This document shows positions 1 to 8,780 of a DNA stretch of 33,993 bases, piece after piece. The stretch comes from Ilumatobacteraceae bacterium (GTDB taxonomy: Bacteria > Actinomycetota > Acidimicrobiia > Acidimicrobiales > Ilumatobacteraceae): NCBI GenBank assembly GCA_017859785.1, contig JAFMMJ010000018.1, positions 1 to 33,993 of the forward strand. Direction: 5' to 3'. Each line of letters opens with the position of its first letter. Position 1 is the first letter of the stretch. The translations under genes and the position numbers were made by a program. The notes under the pieces were generated by a model. That model ran no database searches and was not told the origin of the DNA. It worked only from the letters and a program-made list of their open reading frames with translations.

Positions 1-3
1 AGA

Positions 4-918
4 TCAGAGCGTCTCGCACCAGTGGCGGTACCGGTCATCCCGACCGTGCACAGCGTCGGAGTAGGCGGCCGCGATCGCGCGGGTCATCGGACCCGGGCAC
101 GGAATCGAACGGTCGTCCACCGAGTTCACCGCCGACACCTCCGCCGCCGTGCCGCACACGAAGGCCTCATCAGCGATGTACAGATCGCTGCGGGCGAGAT
201 TGTCCGTGCGCGCGTCGAACCCGAGGTCGCGAGCGATCGTGATCACCGTGTTCTGCGTGATGCCCTCGAGGGCACCCGCTGACAGCGGCGGCGTGAGCAA
301 CATGCCATGACGCGAGACGAAGATGTTCTCGCCAGAGCACTCCGCGACCAGCCCGTTCGGCGCCAGCATGACCGCCTCGTCGTAACCGGCGCGCAACGCC
401 TCCACCTTGGCGAGCGAGGAGTTCACGTAGTTGCCGGTCGTCTTCGCCGCCGGCGGCATGATGTTGTGGTCATGACGCGTCCACGACGACGTCTTCAGAC
501 GAATCCCCTTCTCGACGGCGTCGTCGCCGAGATAGGCGCCCCACGGCCAGCACGCGATCGACACATCGACCGAGCACGGCAGCGTGTTGAGGCCCATCTC
601 CCCGTAACCGAAATAGGCGATCGGGCGGATGTAGCACTCGTCAAGCCCGGTGGACGCCACCGTCGCCTTGGTCGCCGCGATCAACTCCTCGACCGAGAAC
701 GGGATCTCCATGCCGAGCATGTGCGCCGAACGATGCAGGCGCTGAATGTGCTCGGTGAGACGGAACACCGCCGGGCCATCGCTGGTCGCATAGGCGCGAA
801 TGCCCTCGAACACCCCCATGCCGTAGTGGAGCGTGTGAGTGAGCACATGGATTCGGGCCTCGTCCCAAGCGACGAGCTCGCCGTTCATCCAGATTTTCGG
901 GGTGGGTGTGATTGGCAT
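4..918 (-). CDS. ilvE: Branched-chain amino acid aminotransferase
   Basis: Cytoplasmic PLP enzyme of fold type IV that moves the amino group between glutamate and the 2-keto acids of leucine, isoleucine and valine. The 304-residue length is usual for the IlvE family. Visible family features are HYGMGVFEGIR (31-41), the PLP-lysine segment AAKTTGNYVNS with K159, GYDEAVML (178-185) and ECSGENIF (193-200). The gene is complete, with its TGA only 3 bp from the window edge. Its ATG lies 6 bp after the leuB stop, and GAGG overlapping that stop serves as ribosome binding site, so leuB-ilvE is a tight operon. D-amino acid aminotransferase or ADC lyase belong to the same fold, but length, motifs and leuB context favour IlvE. 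Confidence 0.94.
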   Translation of the reverse strand: MPITPTPKIWMNGELVAWDEARIHVLTHTLHYGMGVFEGIRAYATSDGPAVFRLTEHIQRLHRSAHMLGMEIPFSVEELIAATKATVASTGLDECYIRPIAYFGYGEMGLNTLPCSVDVSIACWPWGAYLGDDAVEKGIRLKTSSWTRHDHNIMPPAAKTTGNYVNSSLAKVEALRAGYDEAVMLAPNGLVAECSGENIFVSRHGMLLTPPLSAGALEGITQNTVITIARDLGFDARTDNLARSDLYIADEAFVCGTAAEVSAVNSVDDRSIPCPGPMTRAIAAAYSDAVHGRDDRYRHWCETL

Positions 919-924
919 CGTTCC

Positions 925-1917
925 TCAGTCTCTCACTCGGTCGGCGATCATCGCACCGACCTCGGTCGTCGACCCAGTCGGGAGGTCGACACATGCCGCC
1001 CGGATGCGATCGGCCGCCGCCGACTCGCCCAAGAAGTCAAGCATCAACGCCGCCGACAACACCGCCGCCGTCGGATTCGCGCGGTTGGTTCCCGCGATGT
1101 CGGGAGCCGAGCCGTGCACCGGCTCGAACATCGACGGGCCGGTGCGGGCCGGGTTCAAGTTCGCGGAGGACGCGAGGCCGATTCCGCCCGACACCGCCCC
1201 ACCGAGGTCGGTGAGGATGTCACCGAAGAGGTTGTCGGTCACGACAACGTCGTAGCGGTGCGGGTCCTGCACGAAGTAGATGCAGGCCGCGTCGACATGG
1301 TTATAGGCGGTCGCGATACCGGGGTGCTCCGCAGCGACCTCGTTGAAGGTGCGCTCCCACAGGTCTCCGGCGAAGGTCAACACATTCGTCTTGTGCACGA
1401 GGGTGACATGACGCGCTGAACGCGACTCGGCCAACTCGAAGGCGTGGCGGATGCAGCGCTCCACACCGTGGCGTGTGTTCACCGAACCCTGGGTGGCCAC
1501 CTCCTGAGGGGTGCCACGACGGAGCACGCCACCCTCGCCGACATACGGTCCCTCGGTGTTCTCGCGGATCACCACGAAGTCATGAGGCTCTGCGTGACCT
1601 GGCGCCGTTCCCAAGAACGGACGCTGATTGACGTACAGATCCAATTCGAAGCGCATCTTCAACAGAAGCCCGCGCTCGATCACCCCGGGCGGCACCCGAG
1701 GGTCTCCGACCGCGCCGAGCAGGATGGCGTCGAAGGCCCGCAGTTCGTTGAGGGTGTCATCGGACAGGATCTCCCCATCGCGGAGGTAACGAGCCCCTCC
1801 GAGGTCGAACTCCTGGGTCTCCACCTCGACCCCAGCGGCGCGGACCACCTGAAGGGCTTCCGCGGTCACCTCCGGCCCGATTCCGTCCCCGCCGATCACC
1901 GCGATCCGATGCGTCAT
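925..1917 (-). CDS. leuB: 3-isopropylmalate dehydrogenase
   Basis: NAD-dependent oxidative decarboxylase that converts 3-isopropylmalate to 2-ketoisocaproate in leucine synthesis. The 330 residues match the short actinobacterial LeuB type. Family features are the N-terminal [13 protein letters not shown], the RENTEG motif, HKTNVL and the metal-binding segment [21 protein letters not shown] near the C-terminus is the usual cofactor loop. Tartrate or isocitrate dehydrogenases are related, but ilvE directly downstream supports LeuB. The ATG is preceded by a TAGATT hexamer (1932 down to 1927) with 9 nt between and no Shine-Dalgarno, so the mRNA probably has almost no leader. No leucine leader peptide is visible here, unlike at leuA. 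Confidence 0.95.
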   Translation of the reverse strand: MTHRIAVIGGDGIGPEVTAEALQVVRAAGVEVETQEFDLGGARYLRDGEILSDDTLNELRAFDAILLGAVGDPRVPPGVIERGLLLKMRFELDLYVNQRPFLGTAPGHAEPHDFVVIRENTEGPYVGEGGVLRRGTPQEVATQGSVNTRHGVERCIRHAFELAESRSARHVTLVHKTNVLTFAGDLWERTFNEVAAEHPGIATAYNHVDAACIYFVQDPHRYDVVVTDNLFGDILTDLGGAVSGGIGLASSANLNPARTGPSMFEPVHGSAPDIAGTNRANPTAAVLSAALMLDFLGESAAADRIRAACVDLPTGSTTEVGAMIADRVRD

Positions 1918-2015
1918 AGGCCGCCCAATCTATTGGAGGGCCTCGCGGGGACCACGATGAACGGACCGCGGCTCCGATCGACCCCGCCGATACCCACCGG
2001 TAGCCTGCCTCCACC
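1918..2015. promoter_or_regulatory. Divergent leuB / greA promoter region
   Basis: 98 bp between two divergent start codons. On the minus strand TAGATT (1932-1927) sits 9 nt before the leuB ATG. On the plus strand TAGCCT (2001-2006) sits 9 nt before the greA ATG, with TCGACC (1978-1983) as a weak -35 at 17 bp spacing. Neither gene has a Shine-Dalgarno. Both arrangements predict transcripts with only about 2-3 nt of leader. The call rests on hexamer and spacing alone. Confidence 0.5.
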
Positions 2016-2483
2016 ATGGCCACCCCGCATCTCTCCCGCGCCACCCACGCACGCCTCAAAGCCGAGTTCGACGATCTGACCAGTCGCGGACGCATCGAGG
2101 TCGCCGAGGAGATCGAACGGGCCCGTGAGGAGGGCGACCTGCGCGAGAACGCCGGCTATCACGCGGCCAAAGACAAGCAGGGCCATATGGAGGGCCGCAT
2201 CCGCCAGCTCGAACACCTCCTCGAGAACGCCGAGATCACCGAGAGCCTCCGCATCTTCACCATCCGCTACGACGGCGACTCAGAGGACGACGCCGAGCGC
2301 TACGTCGTCGGCGACCCCGAGGAGGTCATCACCCTCGGACGTGACGACGTCGAGGTGATGACCCCGACCTCTCCGCTCGGGCAGGCCCTCGACGAATCAG
2401 AGGCCACCGCCGGGCAGTGGGTGGAATACGACGCCCCCAACGGGCGGTTGCGCATTGAGATTCTCTCCATCGAGGAGATCTGA
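2016..2483 (+). CDS. greA: Transcription elongation factor GreA
   Basis: Binds the secondary channel of RNA polymerase and stimulates cleavage of backtracked RNA. The 155 residues have the family's N-terminal coiled coil (about 1-75) and C-terminal FKBP-like domain. The tip motif EEGDLRENAGYHAAK places D41 and E44 at the same numbers as the Mg-coordinating tip acids of E. coli GreA. The C-terminal part carries VVGDPEEVITLG and ends at an acidic ILSIEEI. The ATG has no ribosome binding site and is 9 nt after a TAGCCT hexamer. The acidic tip argues against the non-cleaving Gfh-type relatives. Confidence 0.95.
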   Translation: MATPHLSRATHARLKAEFDDLTSRGRIEVAEEIERAREEGDLRENAGYHAAKDKQGHMEGRIRQLEHLLENAEITESLRIFTIRYDGDSEDDAERYVVGDPEEVITLGRDDVEVMTPTSPLGQALDESEATAGQWVEYDAPNGRLRIEILSIEEI

Positions 2484-2498
2484 CCCCCCCGGAGCACT

Positions 2499-3407
2499 GT
2501 GAGCACCACGACGACAGCGGAGAACGAGGCCGGCGACCTCGCCGAACCCCCCGCACCCGAACTCCCGCCGTCGACCACCCTCGACCTGGCCGGACTCGGC
2601 GACGTCGAGGTGCGCGAAATGCCCGGCCCAGAAGGTGCTCCAACCGTCATCCTCATCCACGGTTGGACGGCGAGCGCCGACATCAACTTCTTCACCTGCT
2701 ACCGAGCGCTCGGCGAGCACGTCAGAGTCATCGCCTTCGACCAGCGCGGTCACGGAGGCGGCCTCCGCACCCGGCGGGTCGTGCGCCTCGAGGACTGCGC
2801 CGATGACGTCGCCCGCGTCGCCGACGCCCTCGGTGTCGACACCTTCATCCCGATCGGCTACTCGATGGGCGGCGCCATCGCGCAACTCACCTGGCGCCGC
2901 CACCGCGACCGAGTCGACGGCCTCGTCCTCGCCGCCACCGCCCCCCACTTCGCCGAGCGTCGCGACGAGCGACTCTCCTTCCTTGGGCTCACCGGACTCG
3001 CGGCCCTCGCCCGGGTCACCCCCTCGCAGGCCCGCGACCGGATCTCCGATCAGGTGTATCTCCGCCGCAAAACCGAGACTTGGGGCCCCTGGGCTGTGGC
3101 CCAAGCCGCGCGCCACGACTGGCGCATGGTCCTCGAAGCAGGCCGCGCCCTCGGCAACTTCTCCTCCACTGACTGGCTCCACGAGATCGACGTCCCGACG
3201 TCGGTGATCGTCACCATGCGCGACCCGGTGGTCCCCCTGCGACGCCAGGTCCGACTCTTCGACCGCATCCCCGACGCAGAAGCGTTCCGAGTCGACGGAG
3301 AGCACGACGCCGTGGTCGCCAACGCCGATCGCTTCGTTCCCACCCTCATTCGAGCGGTCGACTCCGTTGTCGCTCGCCTCCCCGTGGACGCTCATGGCCG
3401 GCGCTGA
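2499..3407 (+). CDS. Alpha/beta-fold hydrolase
   Basis: Soluble alpha/beta hydrolase of 302 residues; substrate unknown. The oxyanion strand is ILIHGWTAS (51-59), and the nucleophile elbow GYSMGG places the serine at S122. The likely acid is D242 (MRDPVVP) and the histidine H269 (GEHDAVV), so the triad looks complete. About 25 residues before the first strand are Pro/Ala-rich and probably disordered. The GTG follows the greA stop by 15 bp with GGAG (2491-2494) close upstream. The 3' end overlaps the following ABC1 gene by 14 bp, suggesting one operon. The family covers esterases, dehalogenases, haloperoxidases and lyases. The lipid-side neighbour is weak support for an esterase or lipase. Confidence 0.85.
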   Translation: MSTTTTAENEAGDLAEPPAPELPPSTTLDLAGLGDVEVREMPGPEGAPTVILIHGWTASADINFFTCYRALGEHVRVIAFDQRGHGGGLRTRRVVRLEDCADDVARVADALGVDTFIPIGYSMGGAIAQLTWRRHRDRVDGLVLAATAPHFAERRDERLSFLGLTGLAALARVTPSQARDRISDQVYLRRKTETWGPWAVAQAARHDWRMVLEAGRALGNFSSTDWLHEIDVPTSVIVTMRDPVVPLRRQVRLFDRIPDAEAFRVDGEHDAVVANADRFVPTLIRAVDSVVARLPVDAHGRR

Positions 3408-4785
3408 CCTCTCAAGATCTTGGGTGGGGCGCTCAGCCCGCGTCGCTCGCCTCGGAGCACGGGTCGGTGGCACTTACGCCGGCACCGCCGCGCGCAAAGT
3501 GTTCGCCTCCACCGAACGGCGAATCGAACTCGACGAGCGTCGACGCCTCACCACCGCCCAGCAGGTCGCCGACGAGCTCGGTCGAATGAAGGGCGCGCTG
3601 ATGAAGCTCGGCCAGATGGCGAGCTACCTCGACGAGGGGCTTCCCGAACCGCTCCGGCTCGCCCTCGCCCAACTCCAATCGAACGCCCCACCCATGTCGT
3701 CGGACCTCGTTGACTCGGTCATCACTGCCGAACTCGGCGCGCCGCCCGAGCAGGTCTTCGCCGAATGGGATCCCGAGCCGATCGCCGCCGCCTCGATCGG
3801 CCAGGTGCACCGCGCCGTGATCATCGACCCCGACACCGGCGTCGAGCGAGCCGTCGCCGTCAAGGTGCAGTACCCGGGGGTCGACGAGGCCATCTCGGCC
3901 GACCTCCGCAACGCCGACCTGCTCGGCGCCATCCTGCGGCAGGGATTTGGCGGACTCGACCCAACCGAGATGGTCAACGAGATCAAGGAACGACTCAGCG
4001 AAGAACTCGACTATCGGCGCGAGGCCGACAACCAGCGACGATTCGCCGACTTCTACCGAGGTCACCCGAGGATCCACATCCCCGACGTCGTCGACCATCT
4101 GTCCACCGCCCGGGTACTCACCACCGACCTCGTCGACGGACACACCTGGGCCGAGTTGCTCACCTGGGATGAGCGTGAGCACGATCTCGCCGCCGAGACC
4201 ATCTTCCGCTTCGTGTTCCGAAGCCTTTACACGATGCACGCGTTCAACGGCGACCCACACCCCGGCAACTACCTGTTCCACGGCGACGGGCGGGTGACCT
4301 TCCTCGACTTCGGACTCGTCAAGGAGTTCAGCGAGGCCGAGATGCACACCTTCGAGACCATGGTGCGACTCGCCGCCGTCGAACACGATGTGCCGGGCTT
4401 CCGCGCGATCCTCGAAGAGGCCGGAATGCTGCTCCCCGACGCTCCCGTCGACACCGACGAGGTCGGCGACTACTTCTCCCACTTCTACGAGCCCGTCTCG
4501 GCCGATCGCGAGATGACCTGGACACCGTCGTACGCGTCGAGCATCGTGCGCCACACCTTCGATCGGTCGAGTCCGATTTCGCAGTACGCGACCGTTCCCC
4601 GGGCCTTCGTGTTCATCCAGCGCATCAACCTCGGCCTCTACGCCCTGCTCGGCGAACTCGGTGCCCGCGGCAACTACCGGCGGCTCGCCGAGGAGCTGTG
4701 GCCCTTCACCCAGCACCCGCCATCGACCCCGCTCGGAGAGGACGAGGCCGCATGGCTGGACGAGCGTCACATCCGATCCCGCTAG
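3394..4785 (+). CDS. ABC1/UbiB-family atypical protein kinase
   Basis: Member of the ABC1 (COQ8/UbiB/ADCK) kinase-like family, linked elsewhere to isoprenoid-lipid and quinone metabolism through ATPase activity. The defining motifs are present in 463 residues: KxGQ as KLGQ (71-74) in the N-terminal extension, Ala-rich loop AAASIGQVH (131-139), VAIK-like lysine K157 in AVKVQ, EELDY (203-207), DPHPGN (287-292) and DFG (305-307). No membrane segment is obvious. ATG 3394 is preferred over an upstream in-frame TTG at 3367, although either start overlaps the preceding hydrolase. The stop codon TAG (4783-4785) is also the first half of the -10 hexamer of the next gene. The substrate cannot be told from sequence. 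Confidence 0.9.
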   Translation: MAGADLSRSWVGRSARVARLGARVGGTYAGTAARKVFASTERRIELDERRRLTTAQQVADELGRMKGALMKLGQMASYLDEGLPEPLRLALAQLQSNAPPMSSDLVDSVITAELGAPPEQVFAEWDPEPIAAASIGQVHRAVIIDPDTGVERAVAVKVQYPGVDEAISADLRNADLLGAILRQGFGGLDPTEMVNEIKERLSEELDYRREADNQRRFADFYRGHPRIHIPDVVDHLSTARVLTTDLVDGHTWAELLTWDEREHDLAAETIFRFVFRSLYTMHAFNGDPHPGNYLFHGDGRVTFLDFGLVKEFSEAEMHTFETMVRLAAVEHDVPGFRAILEEAGMLLPDAPVDTDEVGDYFSHFYEPVSADREMTWTPSYASSIVRHTFDRSSPISQYATVPRAFVFIQRINLGLYALLGELGARGNYRRLAEELWPFTQHPPSTPLGEDEAAWLDERHIRSR

Positions 4786-4788
4786 CGT
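4783..4788 (+). promoter_or_regulatory. -10 hexamer of the FKBP lipoprotein gene
   Basis: TAGCGT ends 7 nt before the GTG start at 4796, and only C and G separate them, with no Shine-Dalgarno. This predicts a leaderless transcript beginning at or next to the GTG. The hexamer overlaps the upstream gene's stop codon. No convincing -35 was seen. Confidence 0.45.
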
Positions 4789-4795
4789 CCCCCCG

Positions 4796-5710
4796 GTGCT
4801 TCCCCGGCTCCGCCCGACAAGCCTCAGCCTCGCCGCGCTGCTCGTCATCGCGATGACCGGCGCATGCGGGGGCGACGACACGGGCGCGGATGAGAGCGCT
4901 GTCACCGATATCGAACTCAGCCCGGTCGACACCGATGCTCCGACGACCACGATCGGCGAGAACCCCCTCGACGTCGAACCCCTCGACGAGGCCCCGACCG
5001 AACTACTCATCACCGACATCGAGACCGGCACCGGACGAGAGGCAACCCCGGGCGACTCCGTGTGGGTCGACTACGTCGGCGTCATCACCCTGACCGGCGA
5101 ACTCTTCGACACCAGCCTCGCGCGCGGGCAGGCACTCAACTTCACGGTCGGCGCCGGCCAGGTCATCCAAGGCTGGGACGACGGACTCCTCGGCGCCACC
5201 CCAGGCACGAAGCGCCGGCTCGACATCCCCGCCGACCTCGCCTACGGCGACAACCCGCCGGGCGACCCCATCAAAGCCGGCGACGCGCTCACCTTCATCG
5301 TCGACGTGCGCGCCGTCGTGCCACCCACCCGCGCCGAGGACGCCCCGCTCGACATCGACACCGCCCCCTCCGACGGCGCCCTCGAACTCAGCATCGAGGA
5401 TCTCGTCGAGGGAGACGGCCACACCGCCGTCACCGGCGACACGGTGCTCGCCCACCTGCTCCTCGTTCGCGGCGACAACCGCGTCACCCTCTTCAACACC
5501 TGGGATCGCGGCGAGCCCCTCGAGATCCTCCTCGAGGACGGCTACACCCTGCCTGGGCTCCAGCAGGGCATCACCGGGATGTCGGTGGGTGGAACGCGAA
5601 TCCTGAAGATGCCTCCCGACCTCGCCTTCGGGCCCGACGGCGAACCGGGCCTCGGCCTGCCCGCCGGACGCGACCTCATCGCGATCGTCGAACTCGTCGG
5701 CGCTTGGTGA
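4796..5710 (+). CDS. Lipoprotein with two FKBP-type prolyl isomerase domains
   Basis: Predicted exported, lipid-anchored FKBP-like folding factor of 304 residues. GTG 4796 gives a short basic start, a hydrophobic stretch (SLAALLVIAM) and a lipobox-like TGAC with C24, so upstream in-frame starts were rejected. An acidic Thr/Pro-rich linker (25-70) follows. Domain 1 (about 70-172) keeps the usual pocket residues Y93, D105, V123-I124, W127 and Y150. Domain 2 (about 196-302) aligns along its whole length, but the matching positions are L221, N234, T251-L252, L255 and F278, so it is probably not catalytic. The -3 lipobox residue is Thr, slightly unusual. The client is unknown. The gene sits between the ABC1 kinase and leuC without functional linkage. 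Confidence 0.88.
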   Translation: MLPRLRPTSLSLAALLVIAMTGACGGDDTGADESAVTDIELSPVDTDAPTTTIGENPLDVEPLDEAPTELLITDIETGTGREATPGDSVWVDYVGVITLTGELFDTSLARGQALNFTVGAGQVIQGWDDGLLGATPGTKRRLDIPADLAYGDNPPGDPIKAGDALTFIVDVRAVVPPTRAEDAPLDIDTAPSDGALELSIEDLVEGDGHTAVTGDTVLAHLLLVRGDNRVTLFNTWDRGEPLEILLEDGYTLPGLQQGITGMSVGGTRILKMPPDLAFGPDGEPGLGLPAGRDLIAIVELVGAW

Positions 5711-5738
5711 CCCCGAGGTCGCCAGAGCGGCCCGCCGG

Positions 5739-5782
5739 TACGCTTCGGGGCCGACAGCGACCGAGACGAGTACCGGAGAGGG
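5739..5782 (+). promoter_or_regulatory. Candidate leuC promoter and ribosome binding site
   Basis: TACGCT (5739-5744) is a plausible -10, which would give a leader of about 40 nt. GGAGAGGG (5775-5782) lies 9 nt before the leuC ATG and is one of the few strong Shine-Dalgarno sites here, so leuC is probably translated from a leadered mRNA. No leader peptide or terminator hairpin was seen in the gap. Confidence 0.4.
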
Positions 5783-5791
5783 CGGACACCG

Positions 5792-7201
5792 ATGGCCGAG
5801 ACGAGACCGAAGACACTCCCGGAGAAGATCTGGGACCGGCACCTCGTCGCCTCCACGCCCGGTGAGTCCGACCTCGTCTACATCGACCTCCACCTGATCC
5901 ACGAGGTCACCAGCCCTCAAGCGTTCGAGGGGCTGCGGCTCAGCGGACGCACCGTGCGCCGCCCCGAACTCACCGTCGCTACCGAAGACCACAACGTCCC
6001 GACCGCCGACATCGATCAGCCGATCGCCGACGAGATCTCCGCCAAGCAGGTCGACACCCTCCGGCAGAACGCGCGCGAGTTCGGCATCACCCACTATCCG
6101 ATGGGTGACGCCGGTCAAGGCATCGTCCACGTCATCGGACCCGAGCAGGGCCGCACCCTCCCGGGAATGACCATCGTTTGCGGCGACAGCCACACCGCCA
6201 CCCACGGCGCCTTCGGCGCCCTCGCCTTCGGCATCGGCACCAGCGAGGTCGAGCACGTCCTCGCCACCCAGACGCTTCCCCAGTCGCGACCGAAGTGGAT
6301 GTCGGTCACCGTCGAAGGCGAACTGGCCGCAGGGGTCACCGCCAAAGACGTCGTGCTCGCCATCATCGGACACATCGGCACCGGCGGCGGGATCGGCCAC
6401 GTCATCGAGTACCGCGGCTCGGCGATCCGATCCCTCTCGATGGAGGGCCGCATGACGGTGTGCAACATGTCGATCGAAGCCGGAGCCCGCGCCGGCCTCG
6501 TCGCCCCCGACCAGACCACCTTCGACTACCTCAAGGACCGCGATCACGCGCCGAGCGGCGCCGACTGGGAGGCCGCGGTCGCCGACTGGTCCACCCTGAC
6601 CAGCGACGAGGGCGCCACCTGGGACACCGAGGTGGTCATCGATGCTGCCGCCATCCGCCCACAGGTCACCTGGGGCACCAACCCTGCTCAGGTCGCCTCG
6701 ATCGACGACCGTGTCCCTTCCCCCGAGGATTACAACGACCCCACCACCCGCGAGACGGTGACCCGCGCGCTCGACTACATGGGCCTCACCCCCGGCACCG
6801 CCATCCGCGATATCTCCGTCGACACCGTGTTCATCGGCTCGTGCACCAACAGCCGCATCGAGGATCTCCGGGCCGCCGCGGAGGTCATGCGCGGCCGCAC
6901 CGTGACCGTTCCTCGCGTGATGGTCGTGCCCGGCTCGCACCGGGTAAAGGCCGAGGCCGAGGCCGAGGGGCTTCACGAGGTGTTCCGAGCCGCCGGTGCC
7001 GACTGGCGGGAACCGGGGTGCTCGATGTGCCTGGCCATGAACCCCGACAAGCTCGCCCCGGGTGAGCGATCGGCGAGCACCAGCAACCGCAATTTCGAGG
7101 GTCGCCAAGGACGCGGCGGGCGCACCCACCTCGTCTCCCCCGCCGTCGCGGCCGCCACCGCGGTCGCCGGCCACTTCGCACTCCCGGAGGATCTGTCATG
7201 A
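5792..7201 (+). CDS. leuC: 3-isopropylmalate dehydratase large subunit
   Basis: Aconitase-family large subunit that, with LeuD, isomerises 2-isopropylmalate to 3-isopropylmalate using a [4Fe-4S] cluster. The 469 residues match the bacterial heterodimeric type. The cluster ligands are visible as C351 (GSCTNSR) and C410/C413 (GCSMCLAMN). GDSHT (131-135), ATEDHNVP near the N-terminus and [10 protein letters not shown] (431-440) are family signatures. The stop overlaps the leuD start (ATGA), so subunits are made by coupled translation. Homoaconitase and methylcitrate dehydratases are related, but the size and the split LeuD partner support LeuC. Confidence 0.97.
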   Translation: MAETRPKTLPEKIWDRHLVASTPGESDLVYIDLHLIHEVTSPQAFEGLRLSGRTVRRPELTVATEDHNVPTADIDQPIADEISAKQVDTLRQNAREFGITHYPMGDAGQGIVHVIGPEQGRTLPGMTIVCGDSHTATHGAFGALAFGIGTSEVEHVLATQTLPQSRPKWMSVTVEGELAAGVTAKDVVLAIIGHIGTGGGIGHVIEYRGSAIRSLSMEGRMTVCNMSIEAGARAGLVAPDQTTFDYLKDRDHAPSGADWEAAVADWSTLTSDEGATWDTEVVIDAAAIRPQVTWGTNPAQVASIDDRVPSPEDYNDPTTRETVTRALDYMGLTPGTAIRDISVDTVFIGSCTNSRIEDLRAAAEVMRGRTVTVPRVMVVPGSHRVKAEAEAEGLHEVFRAAGADWREPGCSMCLAMNPDKLAPGERSASTSNRNFEGRQGRGGRTHLVSPAVAAATAVAGHFALPEDLS

Positions 7202-7785
7202 GAGCCGTCAGGGTCATCACCGGCACCGCTATCCCCCTCCGACGCAGCGACGTCGACACCGACCAGATCATTCCCGCCGAATGGTTGAAGCGGGTGGAGC
7301 GCACCGGGTTCGAGAAGGGCCTGTTCTCCACCTGGAAGGACGACCCGGCGTTCGTCATGAACGACGAGCGCTACACCGGGGCGAGCATCCTTGTCGCCGG
7401 CCCCTCGTTTGGAGTGGGCTCGAGCCGTGAGCACGCCGTTTGGGCGATTCAGCAGGCGGGCTTCGACGCCGTGATCGCGCCGAGCTTCTCCGACATCTTC
7501 CGCAACAACTGCACGAAGAACGGCCTAGTGCCGGCCGCCGTGCCGCTCGCCGTGGTCGAGTCGATCTGGTCGGCGATCGAAGCCGACCCGGCCACCGCGG
7601 TCGTCGTCGACATGGAGCGGCGGCTCGTCGAGGTGCCCTCGGCTGGCGTGTCGGTCGACTTCCCTATGGACGACCCGACCCAGCATCGCTTCCTCGAAGG
7701 ACTCGACGACATCGGGCTCACCCTCACCCACGCCGACGCGATCGATCGCTTCGAATCGACGCGCCCCGCGTGGCTGCCCGGCTGA
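7198..7785 (+). CDS. leuD: 3-isopropylmalate dehydratase small subunit
   Basis: Swivelling-domain partner of LeuC; the two chains form the active isomerase. The 195 residues are typical of bacterial Leu[12 protein letters not shown] (20-30) and the substrate-binding loop GVGSSREHA (72-80) are the family hallmarks. Its ATG lies inside the end of leuC, a 4 bp overlap. The gene ends 21 bp before the stop of a convergent lipoprotein gene. A short GC hairpin (7801-7815) lies in that junction but has no T-run, so it is not called a terminator. Confidence 0.96.
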   Translation: MRAVRVITGTAIPLRRSDVDTDQIIPAEWLKRVERTGFEKGLFSTWKDDPAFVMNDERYTGASILVAGPSFGVGSSREHAVWAIQQAGFDAVIAPSFSDIFRNNCTKNGLVPAAVPLAVVESIWSAIEADPATAVVVDMERRLVEVPSAGVSVDFPMDDPTQHRFLEGLDDIGLTLTHADAIDRFESTRPAWLPG

Positions 7786-7806
7786 ACCCGCGAGACTGAA
7801 CCCGGC

Positions 7807-8772
7807 TCAGCCGGGGCAGCGCCAGGCGCCGTCCACCACCACGCCGTCGGAGGACGTCCCGCTGAAAATCCCCGTTCCGGCTCCCGTCAAGGTGACGGTC
7901 GCCTCGCCGAGCACCAGCGTGCGACCGAGCACCGAGAGCACCACGTCAGCAGGCGCCGAGGCGCCAGTCGCGAGGCCGGGGCGAGAGGACACCGCGAGCG
8001 AACCGCCCCCGCCCCCTGGCACGCCGCTCTCGGTGGCTACCGAGACGACGACCCGATCGGCGTCGACCGGATCGGCGCATCTCATGGCATCGTCATCGGT
8101 CATCGCCATCGAGGCGGTTCGCTCGCGAAGCCCATCGCGAAGACGCACCGAATAGCCCGGGGCCATCGACCTATCGCCGAGCGTCCGCTCCCCCGAACAG
8201 GTGAAACCCGCCGATACCGACTCACCCGCGTCGGTGCGCCCGACCACCGTGCCCGAACGTTGATCGATCGCGCCATCGACCCGGACGAACGTGACGCGGC
8301 CCGTCCCGAGGCGCACGGGGCCGCCGAGCAGTCGGACCTCCACGTCGACCTCGACCGACGCGGCCTCCTCCTCGAGCACCTCGGAGTCCGCCGATGCGAA
8401 CCGGACCGATGACTCGCTCTCACGGTCGGCGACCACCACCTCGAACGGCCGCGTTCCCGACCCCTCCACCACCGAGCAGGATGCCACCGAGTCGAACGGG
8501 TCAAGAGTCGACGGATCCACCGACCGAGGGGTCATCGACACCAAGGTCGTCGAACGGGCCGGAGAGACGCGAACCGCCACCTCCACCGCATCTGGGAGTC
8601 CGAACGGAGACGCCTCAATCTCGGCCACCTCATCGGGATCCGGACCGGCGACGACCGGCGCCGTCACCGGAGCGGGTGCCGTCACCGGGGGAAGCGACTC
8701 GTCGTCGCTAGCGCCCGAGCATCCGACGAGCGCCGCGGCGAGCAGCCACGGCGCGACCTCGGCCCGAACCAC
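7807..8772 (-). CDS. Putative lipoprotein with two duplicated beta-rich domains
   Basis: Predicted surface lipoprotein of 321 residues; no known function recognised. GTG 8772 has AGGAG 5 nt upstream, overlapping the helicase stop. It gives a signal peptide ending in LVGC with C18 as lipid-anchored cysteine, so longer readings were dropped. After a Pro/Ala/Asp linker (about 20-55) come two halves (about 62-192 and 205-319) that look like copies. Each has VRV/VRL...R...S..MT, then a cysteine (C99, C232), then LG....LG...VT, an SGT turn and a closing cysteine (C192 in FTCSG, C319 in RCPG). The two cysteine pairs could form disulfides. Layout recalls mycobacterial LpqH-type lipoprotein antigen domains, but that is only a resemblance. 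It is co-transcribed behind the helicase. Confidence 0.75.
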   Translation of the reverse strand: MVRAEVAPWLLAAALVGCSGASDDESLPPVTAPAPVTAPVVAGPDPDEVAEIEASPFGLPDAVEVAVRVSPARSTTLVSMTPRSVDPSTLDPFDSVASCSVVEGSGTRPFEVVVADRESESSVRFASADSEVLEEEAASVEVDVEVRLLGGPVRLGTGRVTFVRVDGAIDQRSGTVVGRTDAGESVSAGFTCSGERTLGDRSMAPGYSVRLRDGLRERTASMAMTDDDAMRCADPVDADRVVVSVATESGVPGGGGGSLAVSSRPGLATGASAPADVVLSVLGRTLVLGEATVTLTGAGTGIFSGTSSDGVVVDGAWRCPG

Positions 8773-8780
8773 CGCCACTC

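Noticed and set aside
3367-3393. TTG start giving nine more residues for the ABC1 kinase
   Set aside because: ATG 3394 is a better start codon; the extra residues lie entirely inside the hydrolase gene.
3433-5031. 532-codon open frame on the minus strand
   Set aside because: It is antisense to the ABC1 kinase gene, which has all its family motifs.
5711-5791. Possible leucine leader or riboswitch before leuC
   Set aside because: No short Leu-rich frame, no strong hairpin with T-run and no known riboswitch core could be seen.
5003-7174. 723-codon open frame on the minus strand
   Set aside because: It lies antisense to the FKBP, leuC genes. Its composition (long runs of Gly, Asp, Val, Arg) is that of a mirror frame in GC-rich coding DNA, with no family motif.
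7801-7815. Hairpin CCCGGC-TCA-GCCGGG between leuD and the lipoprotein gene
   Set aside because: Only 6 bp with a 3 nt loop, no T-run on either strand, and it overlaps a stop codon; not enough to call a terminator.
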